Origin: Pontederia crassipes
Taxonomy: Eukaryota > Streptophyta > Magnoliopsida > Commelinales > Pontederiaceae
DNA length: 64,000 bases
Direction: 5' to 3'
NCBI GenBank assembly: GCA_030549335.1
Contig: CM060192.1
Coordinates: 22,324,157-22,388,156 of the forward strand
The notes below the pieces were generated by a model that did no database searches, was not told the origin of the DNA, and saw only the letters and a list, made by a program, of their open reading frames with translations. Both the position numbers and the translations under genes were made by a program. Shown here piece after piece: positions 9,652 through 22,743 of the stretch (the first letter of the stretch is position 1; the number at the start of each line of letters is the position of its first letter).

Positions 9652-11335
9652 GGAAGGGGATGACAAGCAAAAAAGAGGAAGGAGACGAAAGATTTCTTGC
9701 TCAGGGGGTCGTGGGTTTAATTACGGTATCGGTTGCAGTTGGAGCAGCGGCAGTGGACTCATGAGTCATGTTACCGGGGATTTTTCTTTGTTCTTTTTTT
9801 TTTTTTGTGAAATCGTCTTTAAATTCACATAATAACTTTGATACCAAAAAAATATATGTGAAATTAGATGTCATTAGGTAATTTAAATCGGTAATGTAAT
9901 TGAATGGATAAATGGATATATATGAATTAATAATAAACATTTGTAGAAGTTTTTTATAGTAAAAAAAATTAATTATTGTTCAAATTGAGGTCTGGTCACA
10001 CTAAGTGATCTTAAGAAAGAAATACATAGATTGGTCCATTTGATATAATAATAAGTGATAATTATTACTTGAAGCAATTTTGAATTTGTCTCAGTTCTTT
10101 TTAAATATAAAAATCTAATCAAAATCGTATATCAGTTTTAAATCTCCAAACCCATTCTGACTACTTTGGTTATGGTTATCTTATTATTATACTTCTTTAT
10201 CGCATGCATATTAGATCACAATCTCATCTTTACAACTGAAAAGTATAAAGTAAACAACATGAAATTGAATTTTGAGAGCCAAATGTGATCAAATACTCAA
10301 TAAAAAATGGTTAATAACATTTGATTTAGTTAACATATGCTTATTTGATTATATGTTGATTAGTACAATCATGGTACACATTTGGCAAATTCTTACTATT
10401 AGCAATCGAAAAAAGTATTAAATTTTAACGAGATGCGTAAAATCATGCTAGCACAAATAAAAACATCTCTTAAGTTTAAGAATGTTATAACTTGACCTCG
10501 AATATAGCGTCGGGTCTCCTATGAGCAAAATACGGTGTATGAACTTATATATAATTATTTTTTCACTTATTAAAATATATTTTAAATTCGTATGAGTCAA
10601 ATGATCTCGTAGTAGTTAATAATATTTACAAATAAAATATAATAAAAAATTGAAAATAAAAAAGCAAAAAAAAAGAGCTAAGTTCTTGCTCGAGAAGTGC
10701 AAGTTCTCCCTTGAGGAGAATTTATCATCACGTGACTAGAAGTTAAATTTTGATCATATACGGCGTTGGCAAAATTTGATCAAGTTCTCCCTGTCAAATA
10801 TTATTAAAGTGTATAATATTTTGATTGGGTCGAGAGTATTACAAAATAGTACCGGGGTGTAAGTCAAAACTTAAAACAAATAATATTTTGATTGTGATCA
10901 ATAAAAATTTGGAGCAATAGCAAATTATTGAGAGAATAATGCTTATAGTGGCAAACTATACAAATGAAAGTAAAATAAAATAACTATTTAAAATAAATGA
11001 TGGAAATTCTATACAAATCAATACATGAATTGAAGGAAAATAAAAAGAAAATCAATATGCATCGGCAAATGTGAAGATTTGAGAAACACAATGGATGCAA
11101 CGCCATTTGACATTATTTTTTTCGTGTTCTTGGCCTTGCTCTTCGATTTCAAATGAAAATGGAATAATAATTAAATTTTCTTTTTATCAAAAATGAGGAA
11201 TTCACTTATTACTATTAAGCAACTAGGTTAAGATAGTTGAGAAGTTAACCTCACTAAATACATTAATACAATTTAAACTACCTAGTTCTTTTGAGCTAAT
11301 CTATAGGGCTATAACCCTTTTGTGTGGATTCTGAA
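9652..11335. other. Upstream flank of the WD40 gene and AT-rich intergenic DNA
   Basis: The first 110 bp upstream of the WD40 start are moderately GC-rich and would hold its 5' UTR and core promoter; no clear TATA box stands out. A T-tract lies at 9789-9806. From 9810 to 11335 the sequence is AT-rich, with no coding signature or repeat that I can name. Confidence 0.4.
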
Positions 11336-11756
11336 GGACTGTTTGATTACTTAAAATGTAGAATGTCTTAATATTTTGAAATATAAACAAACATTAACTA
11401 GAATAAAATTATTTCCTTCAAGTTTTGAAAAGAGTGAAACTACTTAAAAAAGAGTGAAATTGCTATTTGTAATCTCAAAAGAAGAATATAATTATTCTCG
11501 AAGAATATTTCTATTCTCATTTTTTTCAACTTTTTCAACCACATTTTAAAATTTAAAAAATTCAATCATATATTATGACATTTTTTTGTTATTATAACAT
11601 TGAACACCAACTATGTATACTAAATATTTTAATTGTAAAATATTTTATTTTCAAAATTTATTCTCTTCAAATCGAACAATAAGTAGAATAAGGATATATG
11701 AATATGATACTATATTATTCCATTCTTTTTAATTTTATCATGCAACTAAATGGCCG
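11336..11756. mobile_element. Possible MITE
   Basis: The left end GGACTGTTTGATTAC and the reverse complement of the right end, GGCCATTTAGTTGCATGA, resemble each other and the common GGCC-GTTTGGTT termini of plant MITEs. The interior is AT-rich and non-coding. I cannot see a clean target-site duplication, so the boundaries and the superfamily are uncertain. Confidence 0.3.
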
Positions 11757-11796
11757 TGAGGCAAGCTTGCTCGTCTTTTGAATTAGCATCCAATGA

Positions 11797-12533
11797 ACAT
11801 GGGGTGTTTAGTAAGAAAACATAGACAATGAGACAAGAACATTTTTTTCCTACCAAAAGAATAAAAATAGAATGTTCTTGTGACATTCTTGAATTCCTAT
11901 TTGGTTAAATTAGTTGGTATTTCAATTATAAAAAATAAAAAGTTTGGTTGAAAACGAGAACAAGATGAAAGTAAAATACTACATGTTTAAATCTATTGTT
12001 ACATTATTATATATTTGCTCAAATTATTAATGATGCTAAGTAAATTATAAGTTATCATAATAATATAATGCTATTTTGTGAGTTACAAATGAAAAAAAAA
12101 TACAAATAAATTTATTATCAAGTAGACAACTTTAGTTTTTTTATAAAATTTAACAACTAAATAATTATGTAAATATTATAAATAATTAATACTTAAAATT
12201 GTAAATATGTAAATACTTATAATATCTTAATTACTGCTTCTAACAGCATTACATTTTTTACAAAACCTAGTATGTGTCTAACCTAATTCTACTTAATCTT
12301 TGTATTTATTATTATAGTTAAAAAGGACAAAGTTGTGGAAAAAACATTCTTGCTATGAGTAAGAACACTATGTTCCCATCTTGAGAACAAATTTGAGTGG
12401 TTTTGCATATTTTGATATCATTTTACTTTTGATCAGGATAATTTTGTTCTAGGTCATTTTAAGGCTTTTTGGATGAAAAAAATGAGAACAAGACACTTGT
12501 TCTTGTGGTTGTTCTCATACCAAATAAGTTTGG
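11797..12533. mobile_element. Possible non-autonomous DNA transposon with diverged inverted ends
   Basis: The left end (GGTGTTTAGTAAGAAAACAT then GACAAGAACATTTTTTTCC) matches, imperfectly, the reverse complement of the right end (TTATTTGGTATGAGAACAAC then CAAGTGTCTTGTTCTCATTT). The inverted similarity spans roughly 60 bp. The interior is AT-rich and non-coding. No certain duplication flanks it. Confidence 0.35.
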
Positions 12534-13287
12534 ATGTCAAAATTTTACTGAAATTATACTCGACTTCTGATGAACATGTCAAAAAAAACATCACTAGTGA
12601 TGACTAGATCCCATCAGAAAATGAGTTCTCATCAGTAAGCATAATTCTTTCAAATTCAAAAATTTGAGTTCCTAATGGAGGCGAGAATCAATCGAGGGGT
12701 GCGTTTAATTCCTCTTGTAACAAAAAATAAAGACGTCTTGTTTCTCTGCGCTAGTGCGAGGGTGAAGTGGCTGCGAGGGTTTCTGCACAAGGCCGTTGTG
12801 AGACTAGGTTACACAAATGATATAGATAAAATGATTTGTGTAACTAGGTTTTCTGCCATAGATTTTTTTTGTCTATATCATTTTATGTTCCAATCTAAAT
12901 GAATCTTTGCTTTGATATATGTGATTAGGCTTTTTTATACTATTATGGTCACTTTTTTCCAATTTCTTATCCCAAACTATTAACCCCTGATTTTTTTTCT
13001 CAATTTCACAAGATGTGACTTTTTCAATCATAGATTAAGAATTGATTTTTGGGGTTATTTGGTCGATTAGGGTTACACTATAGGCGATACCTTTTTTGAA
13101 GATCGACTAGTCCCCTTTTTTTTGCAATCCTGGTTCATGTCGTTCAATTTCATTGTGACCATCTATAGTGCTTTTTGGATCCTACATTTAATCTTGTTGT
13201 CCTTAGTCAAATTAATCTTGTTCATTTGCTTGATATGTTATAACCATCTTTGTATGTGGTTTTTTTTTTTGCTTGATCGAAAGTCGA
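12534..13287. other. No recognised gene; small hairpin present
   Basis: Between 12670 and 12800 the sequence is less AT-rich and holds a 75-codon frame (12675-12902) of no recognisable family. TTACACAAAT and ATTTGTGTAA form a perfect 10 bp inverted repeat near 12810-12842. Otherwise this is plain AT-rich DNA. Confidence 0.4.
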
Positions 13288-13465
13288 CTTCCCTTTGCCC
13301 TATTTGTTTATAAATATTTGATTTAACAGAATGTACCATCCATATACTTAGGCTGATGCTTAAAATTGTTTAACATATATGTTAAAAGGATCGGCACATT
13401 GAACATTTTTTTTTGTTTCAAAGGACTACAATTCATAAACATCTACATGCTCCTTTATTTTATGC

Positions 13466-15062
13466 ATATTAGACATCTAGTTTGGGAGTCGTTATGTAAG
13501 AAGTGGTAAGTTTACATTTAATTTTTTTATTAAAGTTATAATTTTACAAAGTCTAATTTGTTGATGTTGATACAGGATGGATGAAAAATGATAAAGAAAC
13601 TTTGCAAAGGCAAAAGGTAGCATACTTTTGAAGCTCGAGGCCCAAATTCACATAGGCGACTCGATTTGATGAGCGTCGAAGATGCATGGTAATGTCGTTA
13701 CAAAATGGAATAATCAAACTTTTTATCTTATACTTATTCTATAAAATTTAAAACTTTATTGCAGGAGGAAAAATAAAATGGTACCATAGACTTTCACACG
13801 GTCTACGAGGCCACACATAAGAGTAGGAAGACCAATGACTTAATCACGCCGACTGCTCGTAGAGTATTAGTAAGTATAACACATGTTCACTTGATTGTTC
13901 ACATTAGCATAAAATTATTTAAAAAAATGCAATATTCAATTTTTTTTAGAATTTGTATAATAAAAAAATGGTCGAGAAGTATGAAGATGATCCTAGTACT
14001 CCGCCACCAGTTTATGTATCTCGAAAATGATTCATGTTTTTAATGTTATAATACTTTGTATGTTTATATGTTTTTTTATATTATATAATTTATAATGTTA
14101 TATATAATTCATCTATTTTGTAGAGGACGTTATTATTTGGGAGGAGGTGGCCGACACGACACGAAAAGGATACCTGCGTGGCCTAGGCACAACCGCTTAG
14201 GTTCCTAAGAGGAGCGGAAGATATGCATGCAACTCATTTGCTCCGAGTTCATCCACCACACCTGAGCTTACATTGGACATCATCAAGTGACTCATCTCGG
14301 AGCAACTAGCTCAGCAACTTTCTCAACATTTGACTTCCACTTTGTAGGCGATCCAGACCGTGCTACAGCCGCAGACTCAATCCTCACGAGACTAAGGATC
14401 GAGTATGTCGACGTCGAATGTCAGGAATGACAACGACGATGATAACGATTTAGGATAAAAAATTTTGTATCATATATCTTTAATATGTTTTATTATGATG
14501 TGTGATATCATTTTTTTATCGTATTAACTCTTTTGTGATGGTTATTAGTACTTTTACTTATTATTATTGTCATCAATATGAATAATGCATTATATATGCA
14601 TTGTATAATTTGTATGGTATAAGAAGAGAACAAAACGATTAGAATGGAATAAAATTACCAGGATTTAGTGTTTCATTAGTGTCACATTAGAGACGCAAGG
14701 AGATTGGATGCTATTTGAATTATATTGCAACTGGCATCACCTTAGCGTCGCAACAGAGATGCACAACATCACTTTGGCGTCACCATGTCAATGCCAACTT
14801 AGCGTCGGGTTAGGGACACCCATAAACACCTTGTAAGGACACTTTTCGCATCATGATAATGTCACAATAGCGTCAACCCGTGGCGCTAGTAGCATCGCAT
14901 TTGTCATCGGTGCCATCGTGACGTTAATAGCTATCGAACGCTAGCTTCTCCGTTGTGCAACGTCATGTTGACGCTAATGCGTGACTATTTGTTTTAGCCA
15001 TGCGTTAGCATCGCCTTAGCAATGACAAGCATGTGTCACAAATTGACATATTTCTTGTAGTG
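13466..15062 (+). mobile_element. CACTA (En/Spm) transposon, 3' part
   Basis: The right end is the CACTA terminus in inverse: ...ATATTTCTTGTAGTG ending at 15062, the reverse complement of CACTACAAGAAATAT. The last ~400 bp (14660-15060) carry many short subterminal repeats of the types TAGCGTC and GACGCTA, in both orientations, as expected for CACTA ends. A Transposase_24-like relic lies inside. No CACTACAAGAAA left terminus is visible, so the 5' part, including any TNP2-type transposase, is missing. Confidence 0.8.
13600..14460 (+). pseudogene. CACTA second-ORF relic (Transposase_24 / Ptta-En-Spm type)
   Basis: Interrupted frames read FHTVYEATHKSRKTNDLITP (13790-13849), MVEKYEDDPSTPPPVYV (about 13969-14019) and EDVIIWEEVADTTRKGYLRG followed by LGTTA and a stop (about 14124-14200). 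The W-x-E-V ... KG-x-x-x-GLG signature is that of the plant Ptta/En/Spm Transposase_24 family, an accessory protein of CACTA elements. At least two introns or AT-rich spacers separate the pieces, and in-frame stops are present (after GLGTTA and in the Gln-rich tail). It is dead. Confidence 0.65.
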
Positions 15063-15805
15063 AATAAACTCTATATTATACTTTGTTTCATGCTTATTTG
15101 ATTTGAGAAGAAATATATGCTAAAATTTGTTTCATGCTTATTTGTCAATCTTACTCCTGAAATTTTATATACTTATTTGTCACATTAAACATTTATTTTC
15201 CTTATTTTGACCATTCAAATGAAAGCATGAACATGCTTATTAACTATCAATGCACTACATCAAGAACTACCCACATGAATGCTAATTTAGATAGTTTTAG
15301 TAAATGAGTAAGGTATTTGTTGAGGGTTGGCCTACTTCCCTTTGCCCTATTTGTTGATCAATATTTGTTTTAACAAAATATAATTTCATTGTGCTCATTC
15401 AATGTTCCACACTATTCTTATCTGCGCATGAAACCATCCATATCATATACTTATGTTAGATGCTTAAAATTGTTTAACATTTATCTTAAAAGGCTCGGCA
15501 CATTGAACTATTTTTTTGTTTCAAAAGACTACAATTCATAAACATCTATATGCTCCCTTGTTTCATGCTTATTTCAGAAGAAATATATCCTAAAATTTGT
15601 TTCATGCTTATTTGTCAATCTTACTCCTAAAACATGATATACTCATTTTTCACATTAAACATTTCTTTCCCTTATCTTCATTGATCAATCGAATGAAAGA
15701 ATGGACATGCTTATTAATTATCAATGCACTACATTGAGAACTACCTACATGAATGTTGATTTAGATAGTTGTAGTAGATGAGTAAGGTATCTATTGAGGG
15801 TCTCT

Positions 15806-16227
15806 AAACACCACTAATTTTCGTTTCTATTTAGATAGAATGGGTACAAAAGAGGTTGTGTAAAGAAGATGCCCATGGCGAGGTAAAACAAAATCGAATA
15901 ATTGGACACTAAGAATTAATGATACAAGAGAACGAAGCATGACCACTCGATTCCATGAGAAAAAAATGATCAAATGACTATTGAACACATGAAAAATCAT
16001 CTTAAAGTTACTTTTGATCATTTCAAAGTCTAATTTAAAAAAGTGGATGGGGGCGAGATGCTAAAAATGTGCACCATTTCTATAGAAAGAGACAATATGG
16101 GATGAAGTCATCGGGAGGAGTAATAGTTTTTAAGTTACTCTATACACGAAGTTTAAATTGAGATGACCTACCACTTTATTTTCTAAGCCCATGTTTGGAT
16201 TGAGGAAAATGAGAGATGAGGGGGAAG
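15806..16227. other. No recognised feature
   Basis: AT-rich DNA between the tandem repeat and the hAT element. A short minus-strand frame (15827-16021) has no recognisable family and is probably chance. Confidence 0.4.
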
Positions 16228-16842
16228 CAAGGGCGGACCTAGGACTTGATAATTAATGGGTGCAAATTATAATATAATTAAGAATGAGAATTTGTATTTA
16301 TTACTTATATTGGAGACCTTCAATAAAATTATAAAATTAAATAAGTGACAATGCGAGATTTTATAAATTATAAAATCATAAAATTATGAACTATATTATA
16401 AGGAATTAGCATTAAGATAATTGTATCTTAAATTTACAAATATATATGGATCATGAGAGAGACTAACAAAAGTTAACAAAGATTACACATGCAAATATTT
16501 TTTTTAAAGATTATAAAATCCAATAGACAAAAAATGAATGAATAATTTGGAGTTTTTTGCTTTCATCTGTTATTATTTGTCAAACTTTTAAAGGATATCT
16601 TTCTTTAGTCTTTAATTTTATTTAAATATGTATGCGATTTTTAATTCATTAATCTAAACATATTTCATTTTATTTAGAATAGAAAATAATGTTGGAATTT
16701 AATCTTATAAGAATTTATCTCAACAATAATTTAAAATAGACAATCTTATAATTGCATTAAATAAGAAGATACTAATAAAAAACAATGCTAAAACTTTATG
16801 GGGTCAATTAACACCATTAGTCACCATGTAGGTCCGCCCATG
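16228..16842. mobile_element. Non-autonomous hAT-like element (615 bp)
   Basis: The terminal inverted repeats are CAAGGGCGGACCTA at the left and TAGGTCCGCCCATG at the right. The flanking 8 bp are GGGGGAAG (16220-16227) and GGGAGAAG (16843-16850), agreeing at seven of eight positions, the duplication length of hAT transposons. The interior is AT-rich without a coding frame, so it would depend on a transposase elsewhere. Confidence 0.75.
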
Positions 16843-16850
16843 GGGAGAAG

Positions 16851-17016
16851 GAAAACGATTTTTTTAACTCCATTCGGATGAGAGGAGAAGGAAGTTTCTC
16901 CTTCGTTTCCTTCTATGGACACAATTTTTTCACCTTCGATTTGGGAGGTAGAAGAGAGAAAATAGGTATTAAATAAATTATTATGTGAAATGACCCAATT
17001 AACTTAAAGTAAATAA

Positions 17017-17047
<31 letters not shown>

Positions 17048-18189
17048 TGTAAGGGTAAAATTGTCCTACAAAATTAAGATTAAATTTTTTTCTCTCAATG
17101 ACCTGGTAACCACACAAATCCATGTCATCGGGAAGGGAACCTGCAAAAGCAAAATTCAATCCCCGACATCGACAATTCTGATGACAATATTAACATTAAT
17201 AATGCTTCTATTTATACTCTCATGAAATCACATTAACTAGGAAAAGAAACAAATCAGATTCAACCCTTACAACAAGGAAGAAGAAAGTTGCCAATATGTG
17301 AGGTAGATCACGTGGCGTATGAACTCGCAAAGAAGAAACTTGAACTTTTAAAGGAAATGCTCGAACGAGAGAAGGAAAAAAACCTATCATTTACTCTATC
17401 GATGATTGTTGGACCAAATTTGAGGAAAGGCTTCCAAATCTTACTCTTGAAGTTTGATTAGTAGTTGTAGAAGTTTTCAAGAATGAGATTGAGCTATGGA
17501 CATTTATGAGATGTGAGGATGAAATGTTGTAAGATTGAATATCAAGGTGTGCAACTCACTATTACCAATCCCCTTGCCCCCAAACACAACTGTGGATTTA
17601 ATTCCATTTTCTTAGACAGTGAGCCTTCACGCATGTTGGTTGCCACAGAACCCTCAAGTGTTACTTTTGGATCTTTTGTCACATTTGTGACAATCTCGAC
17701 TGTCATCAGTGCCATAGCTTCACTCTTAGCATTGCCGCCCAATGCACTTGGACAAGATCTTTATTTCTCTATTCCTTCATTTTTACGAAGTACAAATTAG
17801 TCATCTGCCTATCCTTCTCGTCCATTTGTCAAGCCTAGACCTAATGATGTTGGGACTTCTTCTACTGCCGACAAGGAGCAGTTGCAATATTGATGCTTCA
17901 ACTTAAAAAACTTTTGAGCTTTTCTTGGCTGTAGTGATATGAACATTTGTTAGTTGTAGTATAGATGTGTCACATAAATGGATAATTTTGTGTCATTTTC
18001 CTATTAACTTTTATTGTTTGTAGTAGACGCTTCAAGTAAGTAGACTTGTGTATACTTTTGTTATGTACTTTTATTTACAATGCCATATTGTGAACTTGAA
18101 ATTGCTAGACTCATATGAAAGTATATTTTTCTGTATTTGTTTATTTATTTTTTTATCATGTGCATGTTAACATACATTTTGTTGTGAAT
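16851..18189. other. AT-rich DNA with an (ATT)n microsatellite
   Basis: An (ATT)n run of about ten units lies at 17018-17047. The part at 17380-17880 may be the degraded accessory ORF of the Harbinger element that follows, but I see no firm Myb/SANT motif. The 95-codon frame at 17513-17800 has no recognisable family. Confidence 0.4.
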
Positions 18190-19345
18190 TGCATAGATGG
18201 ATAGTGAATTGTTATTGCAATTACTGACTGGGGATGAAATATAGAAGAGGATGTACTTGATATTGATGACACATGATCCTATACCTATATCGAGAATGCC
18301 TTGTCGAATCCATTATCTCACAAGAGATCAACTTGTTCATAAAATGTTAAGTCGACATCACAAAAGAGGTTACTAAAATGTTCTCCAAGTTGGAGAAATT
18401 GCTTGTGTCTAGAGACTTACTTAGGCTCATGATACACAATAGTACTCAGGAATAGTTAGCAATCTTCTTGTATGTCATTGCTCAAGATGACTCAAATAGG
18501 AAAGTGCAAAAAGAGTTTCAACATTGTGGAGAGACAATTTCTCGACATTCAACAATGAGTCAAAGCTATTTGTTTGTTGGCAAATGAATTTATTTGGCCA
18601 CTAGGTGCAAATATAAGTGTCCATCCATGTGTGGGTGTACATCGCAAATTCTATCTATATTTTGTGCTTTGTTCTCACACTTGGAATATATTACATATAT
18701 TAATTGGTCATGAATAATTTCATTATTACTATACAAAGAAGGTCATTAGTGCTATTGACGGAACACATATTCCAGCTCATATTCTGAAGTATATATGAGC
18801 AAGTTGCTTTTCGAAATCGCAAGGATTTCTTTCGCAAAATGTAATGGCTATTGTGTCATTCGACCACTCATTTCCTTTTGTTTGCGCGGGATGGGAATGA
18901 TCTGTGGGCAATATGAAAGTATTGAGATGGTGCCTTGAAAATGGAGAATTTGACATACATGAATGTAGGACTACTAATTATTTTCTAGTAACGTGTTAGT
19001 CACATCATTTTTTTATTTATAACACTTCTTTCTTTTGGTTTGTCGACAGACAAGCTTGTTACTCAAGTTATGCAAACGTTGATAAATTTTTAGCACCTTA
19101 TCAAGGGGTAGATATCACTTGGACACATTCATCGATAACACCCCTATCGAAGGACCGAAATGTCAAACATATTTACAATCATAGGCATGCTCAACTAAGA
19201 AATAGAGTTGAAAAGTCTTTTGGGATCATAGCATGTTGTGTCATTACAACTTTATTAGGCGATCATGGAGAAGATAGGTATTTGAATATAACAATCCAGC
19301 TTGGACCACATACCTATGTACCTCATGCCAGCCATTGTCGTTACT
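18190..19345 (+). pseudogene. PIF/Harbinger transposase relic (DDE_Tnp_4)
   Basis: Frames on the plus strand, broken by stops and shifts, carry three family signatures in order: SAIDGTHIPAH (about 18744-18780, first catalytic Asp in the usual IDGTH context), FPFVCAGWE then an in-frame TGA then SVGNMKVLRWCLENGEFD (about 18872-18954, second-Asp region), and HRHAQLRNRVEKSFGII (about 19181-19231, matching the LRNVIERAFGVLK-type block). The element cut and pasted DNA with a 3 bp target preference when active. I could not identify its terminal inverted repeats. The frame at 19610-20077 might be a downstream part, but it has no recognisable motif. Confidence 0.8.
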
Positions 19346-20159
19346 AGCAATGAGAGGAATAACATAACAGTAAGCATTTTACTATGCCATTCAAGTCTAC
19401 TAAATTTGTGAACCACTTAATTTCTTACTTGTTGGCAAACAAATATTTTATTTTTTGATGAAATGTATCTGTTTCCTTATGTAGCTACCAAAACTTTTGA
19501 ATCCCAAACTTTGTATATGTTAATTTCCTTCATTTGTGATCTAATACTTTTCATCATTGTGTAGGAAATTTGACGGCAGAGAATTAGGTGGCATCAAGAA
19601 GGTACTTTTATGTCATATTCGATGGTCGAAAAGCATGAGATGTATGACACATGGGAACATTGTCAAACACAAGTGTTAGGATATTGGATTGTGTCTACAA
19701 ACAAACTTGTGTTATTGGAGGCTGCAACCAATTCCTTGTCCATGTATCTTCATGCACAAGGTGAATTGTCCACACATGAAACCACCACTCAAAGTTTCAA
19801 AGTTGAGTCAAATAATGTACTTGGCAATCATTATAATAGATGCAAAATATGCAAATGTAGGGGCAAACTCAATTTATTTATGTCGTGTGCTTTTGTTTGT
19901 TATGTCCTTGGACTTTTTCTCATAAGTGTTAGAACTATTTGGTATAAGAATGTCCGAATGTCACATATATGTGATGTGGAGAAATTATGTGTACCTTTCA
20001 TTTATGTTCAACATGCATTTATCTTATATTTTGTTATATTCTCATGTTTGAACACATGTTTTATTGTCGAAATATAACTTTTATGATTTCTCCACATCCA
20101 TTTTGTAAAATATTATATTATGCACTTCTAGGATGGATTTACTTGTTTTAATTATTTTC
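19346..20159. other. Unassigned; 155-codon open frame
   Basis: The frame at 19610-20077 (plus) opens MSYSMVEKHEMYDTWEHCQT and ends in a hydrophobic, cysteine-rich stretch that may just be AT-rich DNA. I recognise no family. It follows the Harbinger relic closely and could be its decayed 3' part. Confidence 0.25.
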
Positions 20160-21730
20160 TATGTAGAAATTTCAACAGGCAACACATGGGGGCACGTAGA
20201 TAGTCCCATAGCATACATTTGTGTACACCCCTACATGGACACTAAGACGAATTCAAGAGAATTCCAGCGTGGTTCACCAGGCAACCTGTCCAAAGCAACA
20301 AACAGAAAGAAAAAGATGTCTTTCCATATCAGCCTGGAGGAAGGAAGCTTTCACTGCACCTTTATGAGCAGACGAGGACAAAAAAGTTGCTAAAAAAGTT
20401 GGACAAGTGGTAGCTAAGAGGGGGCAGCCAAGGAGGGACCACAAGATTCCTTTGGCCGAAAAAGTAAGTAGATAAAGACAAAGGAGCAGGTAGAAGAGTG
20501 GACGAGTAGTACCAAACTGTAAGTCTATAAAAGGGCATGGAGGCTGCCCATGGAAAGAGTTCTCAATCGACTAATCTGAATCTCCATTACTTGTTGAAGG
20601 AGACTGAAGAGGAGACTGCAGAGCCTCCTTCCTTCTTTTCTTTTCCTTTTCTTCTTTTCTTGCTGATAATGTGTAACTAAACCAATCAGCTAGTGGTTGG
20701 GGGATCTGTGATGGATGTTTATATTTTTAAACATTTTTATTTCTGAACTTAAACTATTAGGCAGCAGTCGTTTACCTTTCATCTCATGATTATCATTTTA
20801 TTGTTACTGTTCCATTGTTGATGCCATTTTCGTGATGAAGTTTGATTGTTGAATGCTTGCGATGAGTTCATTTCGAAAGGCACAATGTGACCCAACATCT
20901 TCTACATGTTTCATATTCCTACTTAAACCCTAGGTTCAATTTGGATAGCCTTCGGTGAAGGTGATTCCCGCTAGAGAGAGTGTTCATAGTCCCTAGTTAA
21001 GGCATGTGAGCCGAAGATGGGCCGATGCTAGGATATGTCGAGGAATTACCATCGCCAAGGTTTAGCCAAGGAGGGGATGCATTCGAACTTTCCCTATGTT
21101 TTTATTTCGAGAGATAATGTTATGTTTTCGGGACATCATTTATTTCAACGCCAACATCTTTCGCCCGAGAGGGTGCTCGATTCACCGGTCGATGCATGCA
21201 CATCAAGAGGCGAGGCAGTGGCTGTGTTGTTTCTAAGGAGGTGTGGGTGGTCAGTTTTGTGGTGAGGCCGAGAGGTGAATCCGGAGTACCCCAAAGGTTG
21301 TTTGTTTTTATTGAAGTTTCCCTTTAATGTGGTTGATATTCAGACATTAATAATGACAACATCATCCCCCGCCCGAGAGGGTATGAGAATTTCCCAAGTG
21401 GTTGCATTCGCGCTAAGAGGCGGGATGGTCCTTGGGTTACAGTAAGGAGACGTTGTTGATCAGTGCCAAGCATGTCGAGATGTGGGCTCAGAGCATCTCT
21501 TTGTTCATCATTTTGTGATTGCATTTTATCGACGTTCTTCCTTCATCCAAACCTTCTTTGATTTCATAGTATCGATGACTCTTGCTCGAGAGGGTAATCC
21601 ATCCCTTAGTTGTTGTATGCATGTCAAGAGATGGAGCAACAGTCAAGTTATGTTTAAGGGGTCACCGATGACTAGTGCCAGTTTTGGCCCGAGAGTGTTG
21701 CTTAAAGTCTTCTCTGTTTTCTCAAAGTTT
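20160..21730 (+). mobile_element. LTR-like DNA, probably a Gypsy LTR fragment or solo LTR
   Basis: A TATA box (TATAAAAG, 20525-20532) is followed by a leader-like, pyrimidine-rich stretch. Next come the phrases GGATAGCCTTCGGTGAAGGT and CCTAGTTAAGGCATGTGAGC, of the kind I associate with long plant Gypsy LTRs. Further on are diverged repeats beginning CCCGAGAGGGT. There is no gag-pol and no clear partner LTR in the window. The boundaries are approximate and the family is uncertain. Confidence 0.45.
21160..21700 (+). repeat. Diverged ~210 bp tandem repeats
   Basis: Copies start with (C)CCGAGAGGGT near 21167, 21371, 21584 and, truncated, 21690. Each continues with a GCATGCA/GCATTCG...TCAAGAGGCG/CTAAGAGGCG block and ends before GTGCCA. 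Divergence is high. They lie inside the LTR-like DNA described above. Confidence 0.55.
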
Positions 21731-22743
21731 AGATGAGGATATGCAGGTGCATACCCCCATCTAGATATTTTGCATCTGCTGCTACTTTAAGGGTTTTACA
21801 TTGGTTCAAGAAGCATAACTCCTAAAATAGTCCCTTAAGCTCTAGTGTTTATTTACATTGGTCTTTGTCCACACTTACAACAAAAAAAACTCATAAAAAA
21901 TAGTGTAGATTTATTTGCTATGATTTCTAGTTTGTAGTATTTCATTTTATCACTTTAAATGATTTCCTTTAACTTAAGTTTTTCCTTCGAAACAATTTTG
22001 GTCTAGTGTGAACTTTTCAACTTTATCCCTATAGATCAACTCTTAAGTACTAGACTGATTGTCATACGCTTGTAGCCTCGTTATGTGTGCTATGAATTTA
22101 TAAATTTTAAAACTTATTCGAGAATTTTTCATGATTGCTATCACACACATCAAACACCATCGAGTCAATATGTTATAGTATTTTTTGTAGTATGTCGGCG
22201 TCAACCATGTTATCATACTTATCTTTGTCATCTTATACTCATTTATTATGAACTTCATCATATATTATGTGGGATTATAATGTGATCTTTGTTATCTTTA
22301 TTATGTCATGCAATGTACTCTTATTTTTGTTCCCTGCTATTCAAGTCTTGTAATCTGTTCGAACTACTATCCTTTTTCTTCTTCAATTTCTTTTGTCCGA
22401 TTAGCATCTTATTGATCAAATATGAACTATTGTCACTTTAACCTTTGCAATTAACATTGTCATTGGTGCAGAATAATGTTTTAATTGCATTATTTGATGA
22501 AATTAAAAGGTTAGCATCAGTTGGATGCAGAATAATGTTTAGCTGTATTATTTGATGGGATTGAAATATGAAGGTGTACAATAGTTGTTAATGATATATA
22601 ATGATGTTTATGATTCCTATATGCACAATAGTTGTAATAGATTTTCATTCATACCATAGTTGTAATAATTGTGTACAAATCTAGAAGATTAAACAATCTT
22701 CTCTTTAGAAAAAGAAAGATTCATGGTGAAAAAAGTTGGTTGA
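21731..22743. other. No recognised feature
   Basis: AT-rich DNA between the LTR-like region and the Copia element. Short frames on both strands are compositional. A small direct repeat, TGCAGAATAATGTTT, occurs near 22467 and 22527. Confidence 0.4.

Larger units (their letters stand above)
13288..15805. repeat. Two-unit tandem repeat (~460 bp unit) split by a CACTA element
   Basis: Unit 2 (15338-15805) begins ACTTCCCTTTGCCCTATTTG, and the same start is seen at 13288. The first ~178 bp of unit 1 (13288-13465) match unit 2 up to CATCTA(C/T)ATGCTCC. The rest of unit 1 resumes at about 15063-15337 and matches with a 470 bp offset (TTCATGCTTATTTGTCAATC at 15131 and 15601). The CACTA relic occupies the gap. 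The function of the unit is unknown. Confidence 0.7.
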
